DNA from: an uncultured Collinsella sp.
GTDB taxonomy: Bacteria > Actinomycetota > Coriobacteriia > Coriobacteriales > Coriobacteriaceae
NCBI GenBank assembly: GCA_902470695.1
Contig: CABRHH010000013.1
Span: 1-64,000 of the forward strand
Direction: 5' to 3'
DNA length: 64,000 nucleotides
Shown here: positions 17,494 to 25,893 of the stretch, piece by piece
How the letters are laid out: the number at the start of each line of letters is the position of its first letter
Position numbering within the stretch: position 1 is the stretch's first letter
The notes under the pieces: generated by a model
What the model was told of the DNA's origin: nothing
What the model saw: the letters and a program-made list of their open reading frames with translations, nothing else
Database searches by the model: none
Position numbers and translations under genes: made by a program

Positions 17494-17569
17494 CATTCGT
17501 TCCCGAATAGACGTCATTCGTTCCCAATCTCCCGGTGCTTTCCATTAACCCTACGCTTCAAGGGATAAT
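17494..17569 (+). promoter_or_regulatory. LytTR-type direct repeats and promoter of the surface-protein operon
   Basis: CATTCGTTCCC occurs at 17494-17504 and 17515-17525, a 21-bp period equal to two helical turns, as is usual for LytTR-family activator sites. A GATAAT -10 lies at 17564-17569, and the poor -35 position (TCCATT, 17541-17546) is typical of activated promoters. The start at 17625 follows at a normal distance. The LytTR regulator encoded at 29978 is the natural candidate. Confidence 0.6.
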
Positions 17570-17624
17570 CGAGCCAAAACAACCTGAAGCTATGGTGCGG
17601 AAGCACGTCTAAGAGGGGGGCCTA

Positions 17625-20600
17625 ATGAAAACCGGCCGATTTGCACGCGTGGCGACAGCGACCATGGCGGCGCTGCTCTTGTGGCAGTCGACGCCGGGTG
17701 GCATGCTCGCGGCCTATGCAGCCAACAATGGCATCGCCGTTACTTCGAAGGCCGATGAGCTCAAGCAGGAGCTTGCGGCAAAGGCGAGCGACTATCCTGC
17801 CGGGGCGTTCGCGTTTTATGAGGGTGCGTCCTCTGTCACAGAGGGCGAGGGCGACCGTGAAATCCAGGTCGTGCGCTGGGGCGATACCTCGGCGGAGGCG
17901 ACGGTTGACGTCAAGGTCGTTGCGCTGACTGCCGAATATGGCGAGGATTTCGAGGTCTACACCAAGCGCGGGCTCGGCAGGGACGTGCTGAGCGAGGGCG
18001 ATGCCAAGGCCGCATCCGAGTCCGAACAGGCTGAGGAGAAGGTCCCGTTTGCCGCTGCCGATGCTGCCGCCGAGGGCGGGTCCGCCCAGGCCCGGGCCGA
18101 GACCGAGGCCGATCCTGAGGTGGAGCAGGCCGATGCCGCAGCGGCAGAAGACGGCATCAGCTCCATGCGCGAAGCCTATGCCATCCAAACTGGCAACGAC
18201 ACGAAGCGGACCACGTGGCGCGGGGAGTATGAGGAGAGCCTCGCTCCTGTGGCGGCGGTGGAGACCGCCAATCACATTGCCAGCGCGCTTCCCGGTGCGT
18301 CGGCAACGCTTACCTTCGAGCCGGGCGAATACGTCAAGACCGTGTATGTCTCGGCGAAGGACGATGATCGTTCTGAGGGGCAGGAGGCCTTCAAGCTCAT
18401 GCTCGGCAACGCGAGCGTGGGCATTCTCGGCGAGCAGATGCAGCACAACGGCACCATCGAAGATAACGAGGAGGGCGAGAAGATCGCCTTCGCGATGAAG
18501 GACACCGAGGTCACGGTTGCGCCCGGCGACCCGTATGCCGAGGTCACGGTTGTTCGCACGAGCGGTGAGGACTACTATGCGGGTGCTGTGCTGGGGACGG
18601 CTTCCGGCACGGCGACATCGGAGACTTCGTATGAGCCTGTCGACGGCGGGGTCATTCCCTTTGCCGCCGGTGCAACCGAGCAGACCGTCCAAATTCCGCT
18701 CAAAGACACCGCCCAGGCGGGAACCCAGTTCACCGTCCGCCTGGATGCGGATGCAACAACGGTGGATGGCATCGCCGAGACCGTCGTGAAGATCGAGGGC
18801 GGGGATGTCGCGGATGCGGATGCCTCCGATGACCCTGCAACGGCGACTGAAGACGAGGGCGCTGCCAGCACCTCTGCGACGGCGACCGAAGACGGGCTTG
18901 GCGGCGTCCAGGGTTATGCCATGACGTCCGATTCGGAATCGGGGCCCTATGAGACGCAGGAGGCGCGCGCAACTACCGCGCCTCGGTACGAACATGCCGG
19001 AATCGTGTATGACGGCGTCACGGTGTATCCGTATGCTCGATCGAGTGTGAGGGGCGTCGACGCTACGGCGTGGTTGTGGTACAGCAACAACCTGTCAAAG
19101 CAAGCGTCGCGTATCGTCACCAAAGTATATGTCCGGGGGTATACCGACTATTGGATTGGGGGAAAGCCCGCAAAGAAGAACTGGACGATGAAGTTCGCCG
19201 GGCGCACCTTCTTTACCGGCCGTACGTCGAATGACCGGGAACACTGGTACACCGAGCAGTTCAACTACTCCTATCAAGAGGGGCAGACCAGTTCAGGTGG
19301 AGACAGGAACCGGGGCGATCTGCCCGGCAGGCTCTACCTGAGCGTCAACACCGACAGCACGAACCACGAGGGCATCATCGAGCTGCAGGAGGTGACGTAT
19401 TACTCGCCGCGCTACACCGTGTCGATGAACGCCTCCGACTATCAGCAGACCATCAAGGGCAGGAACTACACCTCTACGGGGGAGTACACCGAGTTCGACG
19501 TGCCGACGCTGTCCTCGGGTCAAAAAGACAGGGCCATCACGGTCGCGCGCAACGGCGGGGGAAGCCTGCTGCCCACATCCAGCGTGACCGACGGCCTGGA
19601 GATTCAGAACTATGAGATCTATTCCGGCAAGACCAAGGTCGGCGAGACGCAGGATTCGTGGTTGACGTACAGCGAGCTCAACGACCTGCGCAAGAACCAC
19701 GACGACCTGCTGCGTACCAATAAATACAAGGTGAGCATTCGCCCGGTGTACAAAAAGAAGTCTGCGACGGTGACGTTCTCCTCGCAGGACAGCAGCGCCA
19801 TCGCCTTCTCGGGCGATAAAAAGGGCGGCAAGGGCTTCAAGGTTGGGGACATCCTCAAGGCCGGCCAGATCGACACGGTGTCCATGACCGCCGTGTGCCC
19901 CACCGACCAGCGGGTCAAGCCGAAAACGGTCGAGCAGTTCGCGGGAAGCTCCCATGTGCAGACCTATACGGCGGACGGCGCGCTTGAATTCAACGTGGAC
20001 AAGGTTGCGATCGACCGCTCCGAGGTGACCTTCAAGGCAACCTATACCGACGACGTGTCGCTCACCTATGCCTACCACCCCGATGAGGTGGGGTCTAAGA
20101 ACGCCGGCGTCGGCGCGATCGCGGTGTACAACGCGGAGAATCTCAACACGCCCGTCGGTGTTTCGAATAGCGAGACGCCGCTTACGTTGAGCGGCGCGCT
20201 GTCGACGCTCAACGGCTCCCAGTACGTCGCGCGCGTCGTGGCAGGCGACGGGTTCAAGGATAGCGAGCTCGACCAGGACGGCATTCCGTATTCGACGCGC
20301 ACCATCTGGACGTACTACAACCAAAAAGAGGGTCGGTACGACTCGGTGAAGGGCGAATCGTTCATCTTCGACCCCTATTACGCCGATGAAGTGGTGAATT
20401 ATCACTTCAAGAACGAGCAGGACGATGTCACCAAGGCGGGCGTGCAGGGCACGGTGTACGTGAGGGAGCGCCCTCTGTTCAGCAAGAGCACGAAGGAGAT
20501 CGACAAGCCCGCGGCCGGCGTGACGGTGAACGTGGGCGGCGAGAATACGCGCACGGATAAAAACGGCGCGTACTCGATCGGGCCCGAGTTCAACAAGAGC

Positions 20601-23600
20601 GACCACGTCTCCGCGTTCGTGACCTACGACTCGCTCACGCTCATGGCTAACGTGAACTTCTCCAATCAGACTATCCAGGACTTCTACATCAACCCGAACG
20701 AGGACGATGCCCTGCAGGTGACGAGCAGCTCCATCACGCGCAAGACGCTGGTCGACGAAGAGCTGAACACCTACGACGAGCTCGATGCCGAGATCGTGCT
20801 GCTGGAGGATGCGGAGTACACCTTCAACCTCAGCGCGAGCGGGTCGGCGGGCATGGAGCCTGCCTACGCAGAGTTCTATTTCATCGACAAGAACGGCTAC
20901 CGCAAAACCGAAAAGACCCAGAAGGCCGAGTTCGAGAACGGCGCCCTTTCCTGCACGATCAATCCCCAGACGCTCAATCTCGAAGTCGGCGACTCGATGA
21001 CCGTCAAGCTCTTCGACAAGAACGGGAACGGGTATTTCGAGCACCAGACCTCCGTGGTGATCGGCGAGAAGGCATCGGGCCTGTATCTGTTCAACTACGA
21101 AGGCACCCAGCAAAGCGGCGACAGCGGGTTCGTGAAGGCACTGGGTGGCGTGAGTATGCTGGTCGACCTGGGGCTCGACGCCGCCACGTCTACGGCGGGC
21201 ACGTATATCGATGAGGCAACCGGCGAAAGCCACCAGGTCATGTATATCGGCTACGGCGACCAGTTCAAGAACGGGCAAGAGGCCCTGGCCTCGATGAACG
21301 AGACCATCGATGACATCGCGGCGGCGACCACGTCGAAGATCGGCCTGTCCGGCGGCGAGAGCATCAGCGCGTTTGGTGACAGCGGCTGGTCGTTTGATGT
21401 CAACGCGGGCGTCATCTACGACATGGTGATGCAGCAGGGCGGCCCGCAGAACGGGCGCTTCAAGTTCAACAACTTCCTCATGCTGGTCGACGCCAGCGCG
21501 GGATACGGCAGGGAGTGGGAGGTTGCCGCGGGTCCGGCGAATCTCACGTTCGGCCTGCAGTTCAGCCTGGGCGACCAAGAGGCCGAGAAGAGCGGCGTGA
21601 GCGTGAAGTGGCACTTCTTCGACCCGGATGACGAGGGCTACTTCGTGCCGAACAGCTCGACGCTCAAATTGCTCGCCGATGAGAATATTGACAGCAAGGG
21701 ATACGTGGGCCTCGAGGCGCGCGTGGTCGGCACGCTTGCGGCGGAGTTTCTGGGCGGCCTGATCGGCGGCCAGGGCGAGCTCGATGTCATGGTCGGCAAC
21801 ACGACGACCTATCAGGAAAAGGACTGGAGCGATTACGGCAGGGTCATCCTCGAGCCCACGGTGAGCCTGTTGATTCTGGGCAAGGATATTCCCCTGTGGT
21901 CCGATAGGTGGGATTACACCTGGGATTCCAAGGACGCCCAGGCAACCGATGAGGCGAGCTCGGCGATGATGCGCGCCATCAATACCGGCATGAGCGCCGA
22001 GAACCTGCTGTTTACGAGCACCGATGAGGGCGAGCAGGAGGATTATTCCTACACCGAGAACCGTTCGGGCTGGAACGGGGCAGACGGCTTCGATTTCTTC
22101 GGCCTCTTCAAGGGCGATGACGCCGCCGATGAGCAGGTGCTGCAGGAGCAGTTCCTCGCAGATTCCGATATCGAGGTGTATGACCTGGGAGAGGGCCGCT
22201 ACATCGCCGCGTTCCTCGATGCGGTGCCCGGCCGCGACGACGAGAACAAGATGGGCGCGTACTATTCGGTGTACAACGGCGATGAGTGGTCGGAGCCGAA
22301 GCTGCTGCATGACGATGGGACCGAGGACCAGGCCCCGACGATCTCCGACGCCGGTGACGCGGGTGTGCTCATCACCTGGTCGAGCGCCGCTCGAGCACTC
22401 GATGCGGACGACGACCTGAGCACGCGGCTCAACACGCTCGATATCGAAGGCGCCTTCTTCCGGGACGGCAAGCTCGGCGAGGTGATGGATGTCACCGCCT
22501 CAACAGACGCCGATACATTTGCGGACACGAATCCGCAGGCTGTGTGCTACGAGAAAGACGGCAAGAGCTACATCAAGCTCTATTACACCAAGAGCGAATT
22601 CAGCGTGAGCAGCGAGGAGGAGGGCGAGGTCATCGGTGACCTGCTCAACCCCGACCAGCTGAACCTCGTGCGCGAATACGATATCGCTGCCGGTGAGTGG
22701 GTTGACTCGTATGACGGGAAGACCGAGGCGGGCATCCGCGCCATGCTCGCGGCTGACTATGCTGAAGAGCATGGCCAACAGCCTACCGCCGAGGAGCTCG
22801 ATGAGCTGTATGCGACCTACGTTGAGAACTGGTACGGCCAGACGTTCCTCGACCTCGCCCCCGCCGTCGAGATCGACGAGCAGCTCGATGAGGGCGGCCG
22901 CTGGACGGCCGAGCCGACCATCACGGAGCTCGATTCGGCCGTCGCCTCCCAGCGCATGGTCAAGGACAGCGATGCGGTCGCATACAACGGCTTGGGTCTG
23001 CTTGCCTACAGCCTCGACAAGGGTGGCATGGCGCAGACGACGGGCGACCAAAACCTGTACCTGCAGATCTTCAACGCCGAGGACAATGAGTACCACCACC
23101 CGATCATGATCTCGGGCACCGATGCGGAGATTTCGGATATCCAGTTCGTCCGCTCCACCTACAAGGCCCAGGACGGCAGCACGCCCGAGGTCACCTGGCT
23201 CTACTGGAAGGAGCAGACCGACCAGCCCAAGAAGGACGCGCAGGGCCAAACCGTCACGGATGAGAGCGGCGCGCCCGTCATGGTCCCGGTTACCAGCATC
23301 AAACGTATCGATATCTCGAACCTCGTCGGAACCGAGGGCAACCTCATCAAGGACAGCACGACCGTTGCCGACCAGCCGTTCTACTACGTCAACAAGGCCG
23401 CCGACAACGAGGGATACGCGCCCGAGCAGGTCCTGGTGAGCTCCACTCCCCAGGCGGATGAGGGCGACGACCTGCTCACCATCGGCAACTTCCGCGCCAA
23501 GTCCAGCGCCGATGGCCGCTACACCTACACGGCGTGGACGCAGCCGGTTGCGGTGGGGGACCAAGACAGCATGCGCCAGGAGCTGCAGCTGTTCGTGATG

Positions 23601-25301
23601 CGTGAAGACCTGTATACGGGTGAAACGTCGGCGCCCGTGCAGGTGACGAATACGCGCGATCAGTATCTGGCGGAGTTTGATTTCGCCGTGCCTGAAAACG
23701 GCAACATCGACGTGCTCGCGGCGCGCAAGCTCCTCAAGGAGGAGCAGATCCTCGACGAGAACGGCGCGGAGACGGGCTCTGTGCACTACACGCCCAGCGA
23801 CGAGAGCACCGCGCTTGTGTTCATGCAGGTCGAACCCACCGACGAGGTTGTGATCGACACCGCCGCCGAGGGCTCGCTCGTGAAGAACGACGGGGGAGAT
23901 GCCGTGGCCGAGCTCGAAACGACGATCCACAACATGAGCTTCGACGGCATCGACGACGTGAACATCGAGGCGGTCGATGCGGCTGGCGAGGTCGTCTACT
24001 CCAGCAAGGATGAGACCTATGTCCAGCAGAACGTGAGCGCCGTTGAGGCGAGCGATGGCGGCGTGACCTTTGAGGGCGAGGGGGACACCGTCTCGAAGCG
24101 GGGGTTGATCACGCTTGGTGGCGGCGAAGACCTCGATGTGTCCTTCCGTGTCCCGGTTGATGCGACCGGTGCCTACGACGTGACGCTCAGAGTCGTTGCG
24201 GGCGACAGCGTGCTCGCTACGCAGCGAATCCGGGGCCAGGTGCCTGTCAAGCTCACCTGTACGACGCTCTCCGCAGAGGTGGCCGAGCGCGACCGGGTCG
24301 AGCTGTCGGCTGCCGTCGCCAACGATACGGTGCTTGCGAGCGGCGAGCGCACGGTGGCCTACGGCTACGTGGACGCCGATGGCAAACAGGTCGAGCTCGG
24401 CACCGCCCAGCTCGAGTCCATCGAGCCGGGCGCCGAGAAGGAGTTCTCGGTCACGATCGACCAGGACTTCGCGGCGTTCGAGAGTGAGACGCTCGAAGAT
24501 GGGTCCCTTGTTGATAGCCGCACCTACTATCTCGATCTCGAGCCCGACGAGCAGACGGCGACGGCGAGCGCCGCTGCCGACGAGGGCGTCACCGATGAGG
24601 GCGACAGCATCGCGACCGTGGTATACGGTACGGTTGAGCTGCGTGCAAACGCATCCCAGGTCGCTCTCATGGCCAAGACCGACAACCTGGGTGCGGTTCT
24701 GACGCAAGACGACGGCGAAGGCGGTATCGAGCAGGTGGATGGTGTCAAGACCGGTGGATACGCCGATCTGGGCTTGACGGTTGACGGTACGCTCGCCCAG
24801 GGCACCGAGGAGTTCATCAACGGGCTCAAGGTCGTATGGAATCCGGTCGACAACGACGTCGCGACCGTGGATGAAAACGGCCTCGTCTGCGCGAAGAAGA
24901 AGGGTGCCGTCAAGCTCACGGGCACGGTCATGCCTGCAAACACCGGCGTGGTGCTGGGTGAGGGGACGACGCCCGAAGAGGTCGACAACTACGATACCCT
25001 GCCCGCCTCGCTGATCAAAACCGTTGAGGTGACGCTGAACGTCGGATCGCTCGATGGGGGCTCGGGAGACAACGGCGACAACGCCGGCGGCGGTGGCGAC
25101 AACGCTGACGGCAGCGGCGGCGCTGCGGACGGCAACGCCGGCGGAAACGTGGGTGGAGCGGACTCGAACGCGGGCGGTCGCCTGCCCGGAACGGGCGATG
25201 CGCTCAACCCTCTATTCCTCACAGTGGTCATCGCGACGGGCACAGCGCTTGTTGCCACGGGTGCCTATATGCGCCGTCGCTCCAAGAGAAAGGAAGCATA
25301 A
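17625..25301 (+). CDS. Giant sortase-anchored surface protein with Calx-beta repeats
   Basis: A 2,558-residue exported protein. A signal peptide ends near residue 32 (AAYA/ANNG). Two Calx-beta-like modules lie at about 50-270 and 285-390 (FYEGASSVTEGEGDREIQVV; VTVAPGDPYAEVTVVRTSG), split by an acidic linker. A carboxypeptidase-regulatory-like module is near 945-1010, a long beta-rich region with propeller-like WYT/Asp-rich motifs spans about 1480-2000, CARDB-like modules follow, and a BIG_2-like module (NDVATVDENGLVCAKKKGAV) is near 2410-2440. A Gly/Asn/Asp linker leads to LPGTG at 2520, a membrane helix and RRRSKRK, so sortase should anchor it. ATG 17625 follows AGAGGGGGG. The peptide gene starts two bases after its stop codon. 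Likely an adhesin or binding scaffold; ligand unknown. Confidence 0.9.
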   Translation: MKTGRFARVATATMAALLLWQSTPGGMLAAYAANNGIAVTSKADELKQELAAKASDYPAGAFAFYEGASSVTEGEGDREIQVVRWGDTSAEATVDVKVVALTAEYGEDFEVYTKRGLGRDVLSEGDAKAASESEQAEEKVPFAAADAAAEGGSAQARAETEADPEVEQADAAAAEDGISSMREAYAIQTGNDTKRTTWRGEYEESLAPVAAVETANHIASALPGASATLTFEPGEYVKTVYVSAKDDDRSEGQEAFKLMLGNASVGILGEQMQHNGTIEDNEEGEKIAFAMKDTEVTVAPGDPYAEVTVVRTSGEDYYAGAVLGTASGTATSETSYEPVDGGVIPFAAGATEQTVQIPLKDTAQAGTQFTVRLDADATTVDGIAETVVKIEGGDVADADASDDPATATEDEGAASTSATATEDGLGGVQGYAMTSDSESGPYETQEARATTAPRYEHAGIVYDGVTVYPYARSSVRGVDATAWLWYSNNLSKQASRIVTKVYVRGYTDYWIGGKPAKKNWTMKFAGRTFFTGRTSNDREHWYTEQFNYSYQEGQTSSGGDRNRGDLPGRLYLSVNTDSTNHEGIIELQEVTYYSPRYTVSMNASDYQQTIKGRNYTSTGEYTEFDVPTLSSGQKDRAITVARNGGGSLLPTSSVTDGLEIQNYEIYSGKTKVGETQDSWLTYSELNDLRKNHDDLLRTNKYKVSIRPVYKKKSATVTFSSQDSSAIAFSGDKKGGKGFKVGDILKAGQIDTVSMTAVCPTDQRVKPKTVEQFAGSSHVQTYTADGALEFNVDKVAIDRSEVTFKATYTDDVSLTYAYHPDEVGSKNAGVGAIAVYNAENLNTPVGVSNSETPLTLSGALSTLNGSQYVARVVAGDGFKDSELDQDGIPYSTRTIWTYYNQKEGRYDSVKGESFIFDPYYADEVVNYHFKNEQDDVTKAGVQGTVYVRERPLFSKSTKEIDKPAAGVTVNVGGENTRTDKNGAYSIGPEFNKSDHVSAFVTYDSLTLMANVNFSNQTIQDFYINPNEDDALQVTSSSITRKTLVDEELNTYDELDAEIVLLEDAEYTFNLSASGSAGMEPAYAEFYFIDKNGYRKTEKTQKAEFENGALSCTINPQTLNLEVGDSMTVKLFDKNGNGYFEHQTSVVIGEKASGLYLFNYEGTQQSGDSGFVKALGGVSMLVDLGLDAATSTAGTYIDEATGESHQVMYIGYGDQFKNGQEALASMNETIDDIAAATTSKIGLSGGESISAFGDSGWSFDVNAGVIYDMVMQQGGPQNGRFKFNNFLMLVDASAGYGREWEVAAGPANLTFGLQFSLGDQEAEKSGVSVKWHFFDPDDEGYFVPNSSTLKLLADENIDSKGYVGLEARVVGTLAAEFLGGLIGGQGELDVMVGNTTTYQEKDWSDYGRVILEPTVSLLILGKDIPLWSDRWDYTWDSKDAQATDEASSAMMRAINTGMSAENLLFTSTDEGEQEDYSYTENRSGWNGADGFDFFGLFKGDDAADEQVLQEQFLADSDIEVYDLGEGRYIAAFLDAVPGRDDENKMGAYYSVYNGDEWSEPKLLHDDGTEDQAPTISDAGDAGVLITWSSAARALDADDDLSTRLNTLDIEGAFFRDGKLGEVMDVTASTDADTFADTNPQAVCYEKDGKSYIKLYYTKSEFSVSSEEEGEVIGDLLNPDQLNLVREYDIAAGEWVDSYDGKTEAGIRAMLAADYAEEHGQQPTAEELDELYATYVENWYGQTFLDLAPAVEIDEQLDEGGRWTAEPTITELDSAVASQRMVKDSDAVAYNGLGLLAYSLDKGGMAQTTGDQNLYLQIFNAEDNEYHHPIMISGTDAEISDIQFVRSTYKAQDGSTPEVTWLYWKEQTDQPKKDAQGQTVTDESGAPVMVPVTSIKRIDISNLVGTEGNLIKDSTTVADQPFYYVNKAADNEGYAPEQVLVSSTPQADEGDDLLTIGNFRAKSSADGRYTYTAWTQPVAVGDQDSMRQELQLFVMREDLYTGETSAPVQVTNTRDQYLAEFDFAVPENGNIDVLAARKLLKEEQILDENGAETGSVHYTPSDESTALVFMQVEPTDEVVIDTAAEGSLVKNDGGDAVAELETTIHNMSFDGIDDVNIEAVDAAGEVVYSSKDETYVQQNVSAVEASDGGVTFEGEGDTVSKRGLITLGGGEDLDVSFRVPVDATGAYDVTLRVVAGDSVLATQRIRGQVPVKLTCTTLSAEVAERDRVELSAAVANDTVLASGERTVAYGYVDADGKQVELGTAQLESIEPGAEKEFSVTIDQDFAAFESETLEDGSLVDSRTYYLDLEPDEQTATASAAADEGVTDEGDSIATVVYGTVELRANASQVALMAKTDNLGAVLTQDDGEGGIEQVDGVKTGGYADLGLTVDGTLAQGTEEFINGLKVVWNPVDNDVATVDENGLVCAKKKGAVKLTGTVMPANTGVVLGEGTTPEEVDNYDTLPASLIKTVEVTLNVGSLDGGSGDNGDNAGGGGDNADGSGGAADGNAGGNVGGADSNAGGRLPGTGDALNPLFLTVVIATGTALVATGAYMRRRSKRKEA

Positions 25302-25303
25302 CC

Positions 25304-25453
25304 ATGGCAGACGAGAACGAGCGGCTTGAAAACGCCGACGTCGAGGAGGTCGACGAGGAGACGCTGGCGGGCATCGCCGGGGGCGGTTTGAGGGACAAGG
25401 TGTATATCACCCCCACCACCGACATCAGCGATGATACGCGCAGCAAAATCTAG
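25304..25453 (+). CDS. Double-glycine leader peptide precursor (bacteriocin/signal-like)
   Basis: A 49-residue peptide. The acidic leader (MADENERLENADVEEVDEET) ends in LAGIAGG, a classic double-glycine site of the L-x-x-I-x-G-G type cut by C39 peptidases. The remaining about 22 residues start GLRDKVYITPTTD and end RSKI; they contain five Thr/Ser in the middle but no Cys and no Trp. ATG 25304 follows AAGGAAG and lies two bases after the giant gene's TAA, so translation is probably coupled. A C39-containing exporter of the NHLM type is encoded 440 bases downstream. No lanthionine, radical SAM or cyclodehydratase enzyme is encoded nearby, so the product may be exported unmodified. Bacteriocin versus signal peptide cannot be decided from sequence. 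Confidence 0.8.
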   Translation: MADENERLENADVEEVDEETLAGIAGGGLRDKVYITPTTDISDDTRSKI

Positions 25454-25489
25454 GCAGCACTGAGGCGTGCTGCGATAGGCGCCAGCTGC

Positions 25490-25525
25490 GGCGCGGCTCT
25501 GGGAGGCGAATCCCGGGGCCGCGCC
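25490..25525 (+). terminator. Attenuator-like hairpin after the peptide gene
   Basis: GGCGCGGC pairs with GCCGCGCC, extended by GGGA/TCCC across a small internal mismatch; TTTGGCGTTT follows. It would let the peptide be transcribed in excess over the STAS and exporter genes downstream. Confidence 0.55.
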
Positions 25526-25590
25526 TTTGGCGTTTGCAGACGAGAGGTCCCAGGCGGCGTAAACGCGCCGCCCCCAAGGAGGTTCACAGC

Positions 25591-25884
25591 ATGGAAATCG
25601 TAATCAGCGCGGAGGGTTCGGTTGTGCATGTCGCCCTTACCGGCTCGCTGAATGCCGCAACGGCGGGAGAGCTCGAGGCTGCGCTCGCCCCGGAGCTGCC
25701 CGCCGCGCGCGAGGTCCGGTTTAATTTTTCCGGTCTTGAGTACCTTTCAAGTGCGGGCCTGCGCGTGCTCATGATGACGTATAAGAAACTCGGCGGCACC
25801 GGGGTGCGCATCGACAACGTGTGCGATGAAATCCGCGAGGTGTTCGACATCACGGGTTTCTCGGCGCTGCTCGACATTCGCTAG
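25591..25884 (+). CDS. STAS-domain anti-anti-sigma factor
   Basis: A 97-residue single STAS domain of SpoIIAA/RsbV type. The phospho-acceptor region reads FSGLEYLSSAGLRVLMM, with the target serine in YLSSAG. ATG 25591 follows AAGGAGG. It is the expected partner of the SpoIIE/RsbW-like protein encoded at 15142-17349: when dephosphorylated it would bind an anti-sigma kinase. No sigma factor is seen in the window, so the output may be a sigma factor elsewhere or regulation of the phosphatase protein's own ATPase domain. It lies 9 bases before the exporter gene, hence in its operon. Confidence 0.9.
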   Translation: MEIVISAEGSVVHVALTGSLNAATAGELEAALAPELPAAREVRFNFSGLEYLSSAGLRVLMMTYKKLGGTGVRIDNVCDEIREVFDITGFSALLDIR

Positions 25885-25893
25885 GGGCGCCCC

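Noticed and set aside
19293..24707. Very long minus-strand frames opposite the giant surface gene
   Set aside because: They are shadows of strongly GC3-biased codons; no ribosome sites, domains or sensible composition support them.
25304..25453. Lanthipeptide or sactipeptide precursor
   Set aside because: The core has no cysteine and no LanM, LanB/C or radical SAM enzyme is encoded nearby.
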